A stretch of 64,000 bases of DNA from BOG-908 sp965199235. GTDB lineage: Bacteria; Pseudomonadota; Alphaproteobacteria; Acetobacterales; Acetobacteraceae. Below the pieces are notes generated by a model. It searched no databases, was not told the DNA's origin, and saw only the letters and a program-made list of their open reading frames with translations. The DNA lies in NCBI GenBank assembly GCA_965199235.1, contig CBDAQU010000002.1, positions 2,294,001 through 2,358,000 of the forward strand. Reading direction: 5' to 3'. The stretch's first letter is position 1. Every line of letters begins with the position of its first letter. The position numbers and the translations under genes are program-made. Shown one piece after another: positions 49,832 to 58,850 of the stretch.

Positions 49832-50860
49832 GTGTTCGGCCAATTTTTCCAATGGTGGACCCAGCGTCTGCTGGAGCTGGTGCCCGACCGGATTCGCCGC
49901 AACGGAGGCGGCACCGACGCGCTGATCGCCGACGCCAGCGAAGCAGGGCTGCTGACGATGCGCCGTCGCCGGCGCGGGGCCGAGCAGCGGTTGGTGCAGG
50001 TCAGGCTCGACGAGCCGGGGGCGGTCACCCTGCGTGCTGCGCTGAACGGCAGGCCGAGGGGCGAGGCCGTGCTGCTGCGCCTGGCGCAAGCCCAGGTGCT
50101 GGAGCGGCAGGTCACCTTGCCGCTGGCCGCAGAGCGCGAGCTGGAGCGGGTGCTGGGCTACGAGATGGAGCGGCTGACCCCGTTCAGCGCGGCGGAGGTG
50201 TTCTGGGGCTACGCGATGCTGGAGCGCGACCGGGCGCGTTCGCGTCTGAAACTGCGCCTGACGATGGTGCCGCGTGCCAGTGTCGCACCCCTGCTGGACA
50301 TGCTGACCGCGGCAGGTGGCCGGCCGAGCCTGCTGGAATGCGTGGCGCCGGACGGCGTGCGGGCGATGTCGCTGGCGCATGAGGCGGTGGCGGGGCGGCG
50401 CGGCGGCCTGTCGCAGCGCAGCCTGGGCCTGGCCGCGGGCGCGCTCGCCCTGCTGGTCGTCGTGACGCCGTTCATCCGGCAGTCGCTGGCGATGGGCGAG
50501 ACGCAGGACCGGCTGGAGGTGATGGCGCCGCGCATCGCCCAGGTGAACGAGCTGCGGCGGCGCATCTCCGGCGCGGGCGCAGGCGGCGACGCGGTGGTGG
50601 CAGAGACACGCCGGCTGGGCGACACGCTGGAGGCGCTCTCGGCAGTGACCGAGATCCTGCCCGACGACAGCTACCTGACCGAGTTCACCATGCGGGAACG
50701 CAAGATGACCCTGTCCGGCCTCGGTGCGTCGGCGCCACGGCTGATCAACCTGCTCTCGGGCGACCCGCGCATCCGCGGCCCTGCCTTCACCGCGCCGGTG
50801 ACCCGCAGCGAGACCAACCACCTGGACGTGTTCTCCATCCGGGCGGAGCTGGCGCAGTGA
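49832..50860 (+). CDS. Type II secretion GspL/PilN-like protein
   Basis: A 342-residue bitopic protein. The cytoplasmic N-terminus (to about 225) has an actin-like segment in which LPLAAERELERVLGYEMERLTPF and VFWGYAML (about 100-130) match the GspL/PilM-like pattern. One membrane helix (LGLAAGALALLVVVTPFIR, about 212-230) is followed by a coiled coil and a PilN-type ferredoxin-like domain (LEALSAVTEILPDDSYLTEF, MTLSGLGASAPRLINLLS). In type II systems GspL links the ATPase GspE to the periplasmic parts. GTG 49832 with GGAGGG upstream is favoured over an upstream in-frame start at 49730. Confidence 0.8.
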   Translation: MFGQFFQWWTQRLLELVPDRIRRNGGGTDALIADASEAGLLTMRRRRRGAEQRLVQVRLDEPGAVTLRAALNGRPRGEAVLLRLAQAQVLERQVTLPLAAERELERVLGYEMERLTPFSAAEVFWGYAMLERDRARSRLKLRLTMVPRASVAPLLDMLTAAGGRPSLLECVAPDGVRAMSLAHEAVAGRRGGLSQRSLGLAAGALALLVVVTPFIRQSLAMGETQDRLEVMAPRIAQVNELRRRISGAGAGGDAVVAETRRLGDTLEALSAVTEILPDDSYLTEFTMRERKMTLSGLGASAPRLINLLSGDPRIRGPAFTAPVTRSETNHLDVFSIRAELAQ

Positions 50861-50903
50861 CGGCCGTCCGCTGCCGGTCGTCAGTCGCGGGTGGGCGGGG
50901 CTG

Positions 50904-51482
50904 ATGGCGTCTGCGCTGCCGACCGGGCAGAGGGGGCAGGCGCTGGCCGTGGGGCTGGCCGTGCTGGCCGCCGTGATCGTCTGGGTCGGGGTGGTCTCGC
51001 CGCTGGCCGACCTCTACGGGGCGCGGGCGGACCGGCTAGGCTCGCTGCAGCTGCGGGCGGGCAAGGAAGCGGCGTTGATCGAGTCGTTGCCGGCGCTGCA
51101 GGCCGAGGCGGCCAGCGCCGCGCGCAGGCCGACCCGGGCGGTGCTGGCCGGCGACACCGACTCCATCGCCGGCGCCACGCTGCAGGAGCAGGTGCAGGGC
51201 ATGGCGGCATCGGCCACCGCCACGCTGACGAGCATCGAGACGCTGCCGGCCGAGCAGGTGGGCAACTACCGGCGCATCGGCGTGCGCGTGGAGCTGAGCG
51301 CGCAGCTTTCCGTCGTCGTCGCCCTGCTGCGCGCGGTGGAGGAAGCCCAGCCGAGCATGCTGGTCGACGACATCAGGCTGACCGCGACCCCTGTCGGCCC
51401 GCAGAACGCGCAGCTGCCGCTGGACGCCGCGTTCACCGTCTACGCCTTCCGTATCGGCACGGCCAAGGACGACCAGCAGTGA
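50904..51482 (+). CDS. Type II secretion GspM/PilO-like protein
   Basis: A 192-residue bitopic protein: a short N-terminus, one membrane helix (ALAVGLAVLAAVIVWVGVVS, about 13-32), then a coiled coil and a small alpha/beta periplasmic domain (VQGMAASATATLTSIETLPA, YRRIGVRVELSAQLSVVVALL, FTVYAFRIG) of the GspMb/PilO type. It should pair with the GspL-like protein. It starts at ATG 50904, 43 bases after gspL, and its stop overlaps the next gene's GTG. Confidence 0.8.
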   Translation: MASALPTGQRGQALAVGLAVLAAVIVWVGVVSPLADLYGARADRLGSLQLRAGKEAALIESLPALQAEAASAARRPTRAVLAGDTDSIAGATLQEQVQGMAASATATLTSIETLPAEQVGNYRRIGVRVELSAQLSVVVALLRAVEEAQPSMLVDDIRLTATPVGPQNAQLPLDAAFTVYAFRIGTAKDDQQ

Positions 51483-52210
51483 ATCCGCCCGCGCGGCTGC
51501 TGGCCGGGCTCGCCGCCCTGCTGGGGCTGGTCCTGGTGCTGGAATGGGCGTTGCCGAGCCAGCCTTCGCCGGCCCAGGCGGTGCCGCTGGCCCGCTTCCA
51601 GTCGGCCGGCCGCGCGGCCGTGCTGCCGACCAGGCGCACCGCTAACTGGGCAGAGGCCATCCTGGCCCGCCCGGTGTTCAGCATATCCCGCCGGCCGCCC
51701 AGGATCGCTGCCGGCGGGCCGGCCTCAGCAGGGCCGGGACAGGCGCGGCTGGCCGGCATCATGATCACGCGCACCGGGCGGCGGGCGATCTTCGCGCCGG
51801 AGGGCGGCGGGCACGCGCTGGTGCTGGCAGAAGGCGGCAGCATCAACCAGAGCACCATCCGACGCATCCTTCCAGATCGTGTGGTGCTGGTCAGCGGCGC
51901 CGTGCTTCAACCCGCCTACGACCGCAACAGGCCGGCCGCGACGACGGCGTTCCAGCCGCCGGTCACGCCGTTCAACCCCAATTTTCCGCCCTTTCCCAAC
52001 CCGGGCGGGCAGTTTGCCAACCCTGGCCTCCTGACCCCGGGCGTTCCGCCGCCCGGCTTTCAGCCACCCGGCTTTCAGCCACCCGGCTTTCCGCAGCAGG
52101 CTTTCCAGCCGGCGGGCGTGCCCGTGCCGCAGCCGAACGGGGAGGACGGCGTGCCGCCGACCCCGCAGCAAGCCTTTCACGGGGGACTGATCCCTCAACG
52201 GAGAGAGTGA
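51479..52210 (+). CDS. Type II secretion GspC/GspN-like protein with Pro-rich tail
   Basis: A 243-residue protein from GTG 51479, overlapping gspM by 4 bases. A single membrane helix (LLAGLAALLGLVLVLEWAL) is followed by AILARPVFSISRRPP, the short segment typical of GspC/N-like inner-membrane proteins, and a small beta domain (LAGIMITRTGRRAIFAPEG, LILPDRVVL-like RRILPDRVVLVSG) like the GspC homology region. The last 80 residues are Pro/Phe/Gln-rich with tandem PPGFQ repeats and look disordered. It probably links the inner-membrane platform to the secretin. The exact GspC versus GspN naming is uncertain. Confidence 0.7.
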   Translation: MNPPARLLAGLAALLGLVLVLEWALPSQPSPAQAVPLARFQSAGRAAVLPTRRTANWAEAILARPVFSISRRPPRIAAGGPASAGPGQARLAGIMITRTGRRAIFAPEGGGHALVLAEGGSINQSTIRRILPDRVVLVSGAVLQPAYDRNRPAATTAFQPPVTPFNPNFPPFPNPGGQFANPGLLTPGVPPPGFQPPGFQPPGFPQQAFQPAGVPVPQPNGEDGVPPTPQQAFHGGLIPQRRE

Positions 52211-54579
52211 TGAGTTTTGCCAACCGTTCAGGCCGTGCAGGCTGTGACCGGCGCGCGCATTGGCTGGCCTGGCTGGCCGCGTGCACGACGCTGGCCGGCT
52301 GCGCGCAGCCGGGAACCGACCAGGCGCGCCTGCTGCCGCCGCTGCCGGCGCTGACCCAGAATTCGGGGCGCGCGACGCCGCGGGTGAACGGCAGCATCGC
52401 CGGCAGCCTGCCGCTGCCCCAGGTGGCGCTGAGTGCCGGCCCCGGCGTGGTCGTCTCGCAGAACGCCAGCGCCGGCTCGGCCGGCGGCGGCACCGTGACG
52501 CTGGATTTTGCGGACACCGACATACGCGAGGTGGTGGCCCAGATCCTGGGCAACACGCTGCATGTGAACTACGCCATCGACCCGTCCGTGCACGGCACGG
52601 CGACCCTGCGCACCGTGACGCCGCTGTCGGACCGGCAGCTTGTACCCGTGCTGCAATCGCTGCTGGCGCAGAACGGCGCCACGCTGGTGGTCAACGCCGG
52701 CGTGTACCGCGTGCTGCCGACGGCGCTGGCGGCGGGTGTCGCCGGCGGTCCTGGCACGGCTGGCGGGACGATGGTGCCGCTGCGCTACGCCGCGGCCGAC
52801 GACCTGGCAAAGGTGCTTCAGCCCTACGTGCAGGGCGGCGCGCGGCTGGTCGCCGTGCCCAGCAGCAACGCGCTGGTGATCGGCGGCGAGCCGGCGCAGC
52901 GCGACGCGCTGGTCGAGCTGGTGCGCGCCTTCGACATCGACGTGCTGGCCGGCCAGTCCTACGCGCTGTTCCCGGTGCCCAACGGCGCCGCTGAGGATTT
53001 TGCCCTTGCACTGTCCCAGGCGTTCCGCAGCCAGCAGGGCGGCACGCTGGCCAACCAGGTGAAGGTGGTGCCGCTGGCGCGCGTGGACGCCGTGCTGATC
53101 GTGACCAGCTCGCCGCGCTACCTGAACGACGCGCGGCGCGTCTATGCCGTGGTGGAGCGCGGCATGCGGCAGACGATGCGCACCTGGCACGTCTACTACG
53201 TGCAGAACAGCACGGCCAACGACACCGCCTACATCCTTCAGCAGGCGTTTACGCCGGACAACGTCACGGCGCAGCCGACGGCGCACGGCCAGGGCCAGCA
53301 ATCCCAGCAGCCCGGCGGCATCAGCGCGGGATCCAGCATCAGCGGCGGCGCCGGCAGCGGCAGCACCGGCGGGATCGGCGGGTCGGGCAGCACCGGCGGG
53401 CTCGGCGGCGGGAGCGGCCTTGGCAGCAGCGCATCCGGCAGCGGCAGCACGGGCGGGCTCGGTTCGGGCCTGGGCGGCTCGACCGGATCGACCGGCTCTG
53501 GCGGGCAGGGCGCGCCCTCGCGAGGCGGCGGGTCGGCGGGCGCCAACCCGCTGCTGGGCGGGCTGTCCAGCAGCGGCGGGCAGGCCAACCCTAACGAGAT
53601 GCGCATCATCCCCAACCCTGAGAACAACGCGATACTCGTCTATGCCACCGGCCAGGAGGAAGCGACGGTGGAGGCGATGCTGCACAAGGTGGACATCCTG
53701 CCTTTGCAGGTGCGCATCGACGTGATCATCGCCGAGGTCGACCTGAACGACGCGTTGCAATACGGCACGGAATACTACTTCCGCCATCACGGCCTGGCGG
53801 GCGCGTTCGGCCAGGCCGCCAGCGAGATCCTGGGCGGCGGGTCGGGCGCTGGCACCAACGGCGCGTTCTCGATCGGCGTTTCCGGCGCGAGCGGCGACTT
53901 CGTGGTTCAGGCGCTGCAGCAGATTTCGACGGTGAAGGTGTTGTCATCGCCCGAGCTGCTCGTGCTCGACAACGAGACGGCATCGCTCTCGGTCGGCAAC
54001 TTGGTGCCCTACGAGACCGGGTCGTTCACCTCCCTGATCGCCGGATCGGGCACGCAGCAGCAGATCAACTACCAGAAGACGGGCGTGATAACCACCGTCA
54101 CCCCAAGGGTGAACAGCGGCGGCCTGGTGACTCTGGACATCAGCCAGGAGGTGAGCGGCATTGCACCGGGGAGTGGCACGCTGAGTCAGACGACCGGCTC
54201 ATCGATCGCCTCGCCGACGTTCACGGACCGGGCGGTGCAGAGCCGGATCGTCGCGGAGGACGGTCAGACCGTGGGCCTGGCGGGTCTGATCACCGATACC
54301 GTGCAGCGCGCCAACAACGGCATTCCCATCCTGAAAGACATCCCGATCATCAGCTTCCTCACCAGCCAGCAGAACAACACCCGCCAGCGCACCGAGCTAC
54401 TGGTTCTGCTGACCCCGCACGTGCTGCACGACCAGCGCGACGCGCGGTCGCTGACCGAGGACCTGCGCCAGCAGCTGCCGCGCGCCGCCTTCGTTCCCTA
54501 CGAGCTTCAGACTTTGCCCCGGGGCGGTTCGGACGACCCGCATCTGCGCATCCAGCAACGCCTCGGCACCGGGCCGTAA
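52210..54579 (+). CDS. gspD: Type II secretion system secretin GspD
   Basis: Outer-membrane channel of the type II system, 789 residues. The lipobox LAACTTLAGC (Cys near 30) marks a lipoprotein secretin. The N0 domain (TLDFADTDIREVVAQILG) and N1-N3 repeats (about 100-330) follow. A long Gly/Ser-rich insert (about 370-460) interrupts N3. The secretin core has IIAEVDLNDALQYG, VLSSPELLVLDNETASLSVG, VTPRVNSGGLVTLDISQEVS and LLVLLTPHVL. The ATG at 52210 has GGAGAGAG upstream and overlaps the previous stop. The genes for GspE, GspF and the pseudopilins are not in the window. Confidence 0.93.
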   Translation: MSFANRSGRAGCDRRAHWLAWLAACTTLAGCAQPGTDQARLLPPLPALTQNSGRATPRVNGSIAGSLPLPQVALSAGPGVVVSQNASAGSAGGGTVTLDFADTDIREVVAQILGNTLHVNYAIDPSVHGTATLRTVTPLSDRQLVPVLQSLLAQNGATLVVNAGVYRVLPTALAAGVAGGPGTAGGTMVPLRYAAADDLAKVLQPYVQGGARLVAVPSSNALVIGGEPAQRDALVELVRAFDIDVLAGQSYALFPVPNGAAEDFALALSQAFRSQQGGTLANQVKVVPLARVDAVLIVTSSPRYLNDARRVYAVVERGMRQTMRTWHVYYVQNSTANDTAYILQQAFTPDNVTAQPTAHGQGQQSQQPGGISAGSSISGGAGSGSTGGIGGSGSTGGLGGGSGLGSSASGSGSTGGLGSGLGGSTGSTGSGGQGAPSRGGGSAGANPLLGGLSSSGGQANPNEMRIIPNPENNAILVYATGQEEATVEAMLHKVDILPLQVRIDVIIAEVDLNDALQYGTEYYFRHHGLAGAFGQAASEILGGGSGAGTNGAFSIGVSGASGDFVVQALQQISTVKVLSSPELLVLDNETASLSVGNLVPYETGSFTSLIAGSGTQQQINYQKTGVITTVTPRVNSGGLVTLDISQEVSGIAPGSGTLSQTTGSSIASPTFTDRAVQSRIVAEDGQTVGLAGLITDTVQRANNGIPILKDIPIISFLTSQQNNTRQRTELLVLLTPHVLHDQRDARSLTEDLRQQLPRAAFVPYELQTLPRGGSDDPHLRIQQRLGTGP

Positions 54580-54669
54580 CGGCGAGAAATCGTGCCGCAG
54601 GCAACTTTCCTGCTTCCATGTGCCTGACGTTGCGATTACGCTGAGTTCATCAGACGGAAAGCCGAGCCG

Positions 54670-54999
54670 ATGAGCATAGCGCGCACCGCACAACGCGTCG
54701 CCCAGGCGATGATACCGCCGGTGCTGTTCCTCTCGCTCGCAGGGTATTTTGGCTGGAACGCGATGCGCGGCGACCATGGATTGCGCGCCTACGCCATGCG
54801 CCAGCACCAGCTGGTGACCGCCAAGCAGGAACTGGCCGCGGCCGAGGCAGAGCGCCAGGAATGGGAGGTACGCGTGGCAGGCCTGCGCGCCAACCATATC
54901 GACCCTGACACGCTCGACGAACGCGCGCGCGCCATGCTGAACCTGGCCGACCCGAACGACGTGGTCGTGCCGTATGGGCAAGCCAACAAGCTGTTCTGA
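54670..54999 (+). CDS. FtsB/DivIC-family septum formation initiator
   Basis: A 109-residue bitopic protein. One membrane helix (VLFLSLAGYFGWNAMRG, about 18-35) is followed by a coiled coil (QLVTAKQELAAAEAERQEWE) and the short C-terminal HIDPDTLDERARAMLNLADPND segment characteristic of FtsB/DivIC. It should belong to the divisome with FtsL and FtsQ. In many alphaproteobacteria this gene sits directly before pdhA, as it does here. Confidence 0.9.
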   Translation: MSIARTAQRVAQAMIPPVLFLSLAGYFGWNAMRGDHGLRAYAMRQHQLVTAKQELAAAEAERQEWEVRVAGLRANHIDPDTLDERARAMLNLADPNDVVVPYGQANKLF

Positions 55000-55036
55000 G
55001 CCGAGCTTGACCGTTCCGGCCTGAGACTCCGCCCGA

Positions 55037-55079
55037 CCCTCCTGCAAGGGACCCTTCTGAAAGGGCCCTTCTGCAAGGG
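55037..55079. terminator. Three tandem CCCTT/AAGGG hairpins before pdhA
   Basis: Three small stems follow each other: CCCT/AGGG (55037-55050), CCCTT/AAGGG (55052-55065) and CCCTT/AAGGG (55066-55079). The 14-base unit CCCTTCTGMAAGGG is almost repeated. The adjacent arms can also pair with each other (palindrome AAGGGCCCTT at 55061-55070), so alternative folds exist. The position suits a terminator for ftsB or a leader element for pdhA. Confidence 0.5.
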
Positions 55080-55165
55080 GAGCGGGGGTATGACGGTTGG
55101 GGCAGGCTTGTTGGAAGCCCGTGCTGCGCTAAGCTTGCGACCTTAGTCGTAGGTGGGAGTGGGTC

Positions 55166-56155
55166 ATGGATTTCGCCGGGCCGGCTGCGGAATTGGATGC
55201 GGGTGAGCTGCGCCAGGCTTGGCGGGACATGCTGCGCATCCGCCGGTTCGAGGAAAAGGCCGGCCAGCTCTACGGCATGGGGCTGATCGGCGGGTTCTGC
55301 CACCTCTATATCGGCCAGGAGGCGGTCGTCGTCGGCGTGCAGATGGCGCTTTCCCCAGGTGACCAGGTGATCACCTCCTACCGCGACCACGGCCACATGC
55401 TGGCGACCGGCATGGACCCCAAGGGGGTGATGGCCGAGCTGACCGGGCGGGCGACCGGCTATTCCCGCGGCAAGGGCGGATCGATGCACATGTTCAGCCG
55501 GGAGAAGAATTTCTTCGGCGGGCACGGCATCGTCGGCGCGCAGGTCAGCATCGGCACCGGGCTGGCGTTCAGCAACCTCTATCGCGGCAACAGCTCGGTG
55601 GCGGTGGCCTATATGGGCGAGGGTGCGTCCAACCAGGGGCAGGTGTTCGAGAGCTTCAACTTGGCCGCCCTGCAGAAGCTGCCCTGCGTCTATGTGATCG
55701 AGAACAACCGTTACGGCATGGGCACCAGCGTGGAACGGGCTTCCGCGTCGCGCGACCTGTCGCAGAACGGCGCGCCCTGGGGCATCCCCGGCATGCAGGT
55801 GGACGGGATGGACGTGACGGCGGTGCGCGATGCCGCGCGCGTGGCGGTGGAGCACTGCCGCGCCGGCAACGGGCCTTACCTGCTGGAGATGAAGACGTAC
55901 CGCTATCGCGGCCATTCGATGTCGGACCCGGCGAAATATCGCACCCGCGAGGAGGTGCAGGAGATGCGCGAGCACCACGACCCGATCGCCTCCGCGCGCG
56001 CACGCCTGCTTCGGCTGGGTTTGGCGGAGGCCGAGCTGAAGCAGGTCGAGGACGAGACGCGCGCCGTGATGCAGGAAGCCGCCGAGTTCGCCCAGAGCAG
56101 CCCCGAGCCGGACGCGGCAGAGCTGTGGACCGACATCCTGGTGGGGGCCGCATGA
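55166..56155 (+). CDS. pdhA: Pyruvate dehydrogenase E1 component, alpha subunit
   Basis: Thiamine-diphosphate-dependent decarboxylase subunit of the pyruvate dehydrogenase complex. The 329-residue protein has RRFEEKAGQLYGMG, GFCHLYIGQEA, SYRDHGHML, the TPP-binding GEGASNQGQVFESFNLAALQ and ENNRYGMGTS, and the phosphorylation-loop equivalent TYRYRGHSMSDPAKYRT. It starts at ATG 55166 with a purine-rich AGGTGGGAG upstream. The stop overlaps pdhB (ATGA). It pairs with PdhB as an alpha2beta2 E1, unlike the single-chain AceE of enterobacteria. Confidence 0.97.
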   Translation: MDFAGPAAELDAGELRQAWRDMLRIRRFEEKAGQLYGMGLIGGFCHLYIGQEAVVVGVQMALSPGDQVITSYRDHGHMLATGMDPKGVMAELTGRATGYSRGKGGSMHMFSREKNFFGGHGIVGAQVSIGTGLAFSNLYRGNSSVAVAYMGEGASNQGQVFESFNLAALQKLPCVYVIENNRYGMGTSVERASASRDLSQNGAPWGIPGMQVDGMDVTAVRDAARVAVEHCRAGNGPYLLEMKTYRYRGHSMSDPAKYRTREEVQEMREHHDPIASARARLLRLGLAEAELKQVEDETRAVMQEAAEFAQSSPEPDAAELWTDILVGAA

Positions 56156-57513
56156 CACAGGTGCTGATGCCGGCGCTGTCGCCCACGATGACGCAGGGCA
56201 AGCTGGCGCGCTGGCTGAAGAAGATCGGCGACGACGTGCGCGCCGGCGACGTGATCGCCGAGATCGAGACCGACAAGGCGACGATGGAGGTCGAGGCGGT
56301 CGACGAGGGAAGGCTGTCGGAAATCCTGGTGGGCGAGGGGACCGACGACGTTGCCGTGAACACGCCGATTGCGGTGCTGGCGGGCGAGGGGGACGCGGCA
56401 AATCCGCAGGCCGCGGCACCCGCCCTGCCGAAGGTGGCGGCCGAGGGGGAGGGCGAGCGGGAGATTGCCGACCGTGCGGCGCAGGCGCGCGCTCCCGATG
56501 TTCAGGCCGCCTCGGCGCCCGATAAGGATTGGGGTGCGACGCGGGCGATGACGGTGCGCGAGGCGCTGCGCGACGCGATGGCGGCGGAGATGCGCGGGGA
56601 CGAAAACGTGTTCCTGATGGGCGAGGAGGTCGGGCAGTATCAGGGCGCCTACAAGATCAGCCAGGGACTGCTCGACGAGTTCGGCCCCAAGCGCGTGGTG
56701 GACATGCCGATCACCGAGCACGGCTTCACGGGCATGGCGGTGGGGGCGGCGATGAACGGCCTGCGGCCGATCGTGGAGTTCATGACCTTCAATTTCGCCA
56801 TGCAGGCGATCGACCAGATCATCAATTCGGCGGCCAAGACGCTGTACATGTCGGGCGGGCAGATGGGGTGCCCGATCGTGTTTCGCGGGCCGAACGGGGC
56901 GGCGTCCCGCGTGGCCGCACAGCATAGCCAGGACTATGCGAGCTGGTACGCGCATTGCCCTGGGTTGAAGGTGGTGGCGCCGTATTCCGCTGCGGACGCG
57001 AAGGGGCTGCTGCGCGCGGCGATCCGCGATCCGAACCCGGTGGTGTTCCTGGAGAACGAGATTCTGTACGGGCAGAGTTTCGAGACGCCGGCCGATCCGG
57101 ATTTCATGCTGCCGATCGGGGAGGCGAAGATCGAGCGGGCGGGGCGGCACGTGACGATCGTTGCCTACTCCATCATGGTCGGCGTCGCGTTGCGCGCGGC
57201 CGACACGCTGGCCGGGCAGGGGGTGGAGGCCGAGGTGATCAATCTGCGCACGCTGCGCCCGCTCGACATCGGCACGGTGGTCGAAAGCGTGAAGCGCACC
57301 AGCCGGCTGGTGACGGTGGAGGAGGGCTGGCCCTACGCAGGCATCGGCTCCGAGCTCGCGATGCAGGTGATCGAACACGCCTTCGATTGGCTGGACGCGC
57401 CGCCGGTTCGGGTGACCGGGCTGGACGTTCCGCTGCCCTATGCTGCGAATTTGGAGAAGCTGGCGCTGCCGCAGCCTGGTTGGGTTGTGGATGCGGTGAG
57501 GAAGATCGTTTGA
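56152..57513 (+). CDS. pdhB: Pyruvate dehydrogenase E1 component, beta subunit with N-terminal lipoyl domain
   Basis: A 453-residue E1-beta. Residues 1-80 are a lipoyl domain with Lys42 in IETDKATMEVE. After an Ala/Pro/Glu linker (about 85-125), the TPP-dependent part has LRDAMAAEMRGDENVFLMGEEV, the ITEHGFTGMAVGAAMNG stretch, FNFAMQAIDQIINSAAKT, and the transketolase C-domain NLRTLRPLDIGTVV. The lipoyl-E1-beta fusion is known from alphaproteobacteria. A 53-base stretch of the lipoyl domain (56239-56291) is identical to pdhC (57597-57649). The gene overlaps both neighbours by 4 bases. Confidence 0.97.
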   Translation: MTQVLMPALSPTMTQGKLARWLKKIGDDVRAGDVIAEIETDKATMEVEAVDEGRLSEILVGEGTDDVAVNTPIAVLAGEGDAANPQAAAPALPKVAAEGEGEREIADRAAQARAPDVQAASAPDKDWGATRAMTVREALRDAMAAEMRGDENVFLMGEEVGQYQGAYKISQGLLDEFGPKRVVDMPITEHGFTGMAVGAAMNGLRPIVEFMTFNFAMQAIDQIINSAAKTLYMSGGQMGCPIVFRGPNGAASRVAAQHSQDYASWYAHCPGLKVVAPYSAADAKGLLRAAIRDPNPVVFLENEILYGQSFETPADPDFMLPIGEAKIERAGRHVTIVAYSIMVGVALRAADTLAGQGVEAEVINLRTLRPLDIGTVVESVKRTSRLVTVEEGWPYAGIGSELAMQVIEHAFDWLDAPPVRVTGLDVPLPYAANLEKLALPQPGWVVDAVRKIV

Positions 57514-58838
57514 CCAACATCCTGATGCCTGCGCTCTCGCCCACAATGACCGAGGGCACGCTGGCGCGCTGGCTGAAAAAGGAGGGCGACACCATTCGCG
57601 CCGGCGACGTGATCGCCGAGATCGAGACCGACAAGGCGACGATGGAGGTGGAGGCCGTCGATGAAGGCGTGCTCGGCAAGATCCTGGTTGCCGATGGCAC
57701 CTCCGGGGTGAAGGTGAACGACCCGATTGCCGTGCTGGACGGGGAAGGCGCCGCGGCGGCTGCCCCGACTGCATCGAAGCCGCCACCGAAGCAGGATGCC
57801 GGAGAGACTGGAGCGCCAACGCAACCTCTTGCTCCGCCGCCCGCCCCAACCGCGCCAGCATGTGTGGCCAACGGGCACGATCATGCAGGGCCGGAGCGGG
57901 TGTTCGCGTCGCCCCTGGCGCGGCGCATGGCACAGCAGGCAGGCATCGACCTTGCGATGCTGAAGGGAAGCGGGCCGAACGGCCGGATCGTGCGCGCCGA
58001 CATCGACGCGGCACGGAACAGGCCTGCGCCGCCGACTGCAGGCGCCCAGACGCAGCCGCAAGCCGCCCCGCCACCGGGCGCGGCACCGGTCCAGCCTTCC
58101 CAAGTGACGCGCGCAACGCCGGCGGCGGTGCAGACCGCGGCTGCCGGCAAGCTGATGGCGTTCAGCAACGTCAAGCGCGTGACGGCCCGACGACTGACCG
58201 AAGCCAAGCAGACCATCCCCCATTTCTACGTCAGCATCGACATCGAGATCGACGCGTTGCTGAAATTGCGCGGCGAGCTGAACGCGCGGTCGCCGAAGGA
58301 GGGTCCTGGCGCGTTCAAGCTGTCGGTGAACGACTTGCTGATCAAGGCCTGCGCCGCGAGTTTGCGGCGGGTGCCGCGGGTGAACGCGAGCTACACCGAC
58401 GACGGCGTGTTCCTCTACGACGACGTGGACATCTCGGTCGCCGTCTCCATCCCCGACGGGTTGATCACGCCCATCATTCGCCGCGCCGACCAGAAAGGGC
58501 TAGCCGCCATCAGCAACGAGGGTAAGTCTCTGTTCGAGCGCGCGAAGGCGGGCAAGCTGAAGCCGGACGAGTTCCAGGGCGGAGGTTTTTCGATCTCCAA
58601 CATGGGCATGTACGGCGTGCGCGATTTTGCCGCCATCATCAACCCGCCGCAGGCCGCGATCCTGGCGGTGGCGGCCGGCGAGCAGCGGCCGGTGGTACGC
58701 GACGGCCAACTCGCTGTGGCAACCGTGATGACGTGCACGCTGTCGGTCGATCATCGCGTGATCGACGGCGCGCTGGCCGCCGAGTTCGTCGCGACTCTCA
58801 AATCCCTGGTGCAGGATCCGCTCGGCTTGCTGCTGTAA
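57510..58838 (+). CDS. pdhC: Pyruvate dehydrogenase E2 component (dihydrolipoamide acetyltransferase)
   Basis: Core acetyltransferase of the complex, 442 residues. One lipoyl domain (1-80, Lys42 in TDKATMEVE), a Pro/Ala linker, the E3/E1-binding domain (about 130-170: FASPLARRMAQQAGIDL, GPNGRIVRADID), a second linker, and the catalytic domain with NVKRVTARRLTEAKQTIPHF and active-site His415 in HRVIDGA. The start is TTG 57510, overlapping the pdhB stop; ATG 57525 would cut into the lipoyl domain. Confidence 0.96.
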   Translation: MTNILMPALSPTMTEGTLARWLKKEGDTIRAGDVIAEIETDKATMEVEAVDEGVLGKILVADGTSGVKVNDPIAVLDGEGAAAAAPTASKPPPKQDAGETGAPTQPLAPPPAPTAPACVANGHDHAGPERVFASPLARRMAQQAGIDLAMLKGSGPNGRIVRADIDAARNRPAPPTAGAQTQPQAAPPPGAAPVQPSQVTRATPAAVQTAAAGKLMAFSNVKRVTARRLTEAKQTIPHFYVSIDIEIDALLKLRGELNARSPKEGPGAFKLSVNDLLIKACAASLRRVPRVNASYTDDGVFLYDDVDISVAVSIPDGLITPIIRRADQKGLAAISNEGKSLFERAKAGKLKPDEFQGGGFSISNMGMYGVRDFAAIINPPQAAILAVAAGEQRPVVRDGQLAVATVMTCTLSVDHRVIDGALAAEFVATLKSLVQDPLGLLL

Positions 58839-58850
58839 GCGGGCGTGGCA

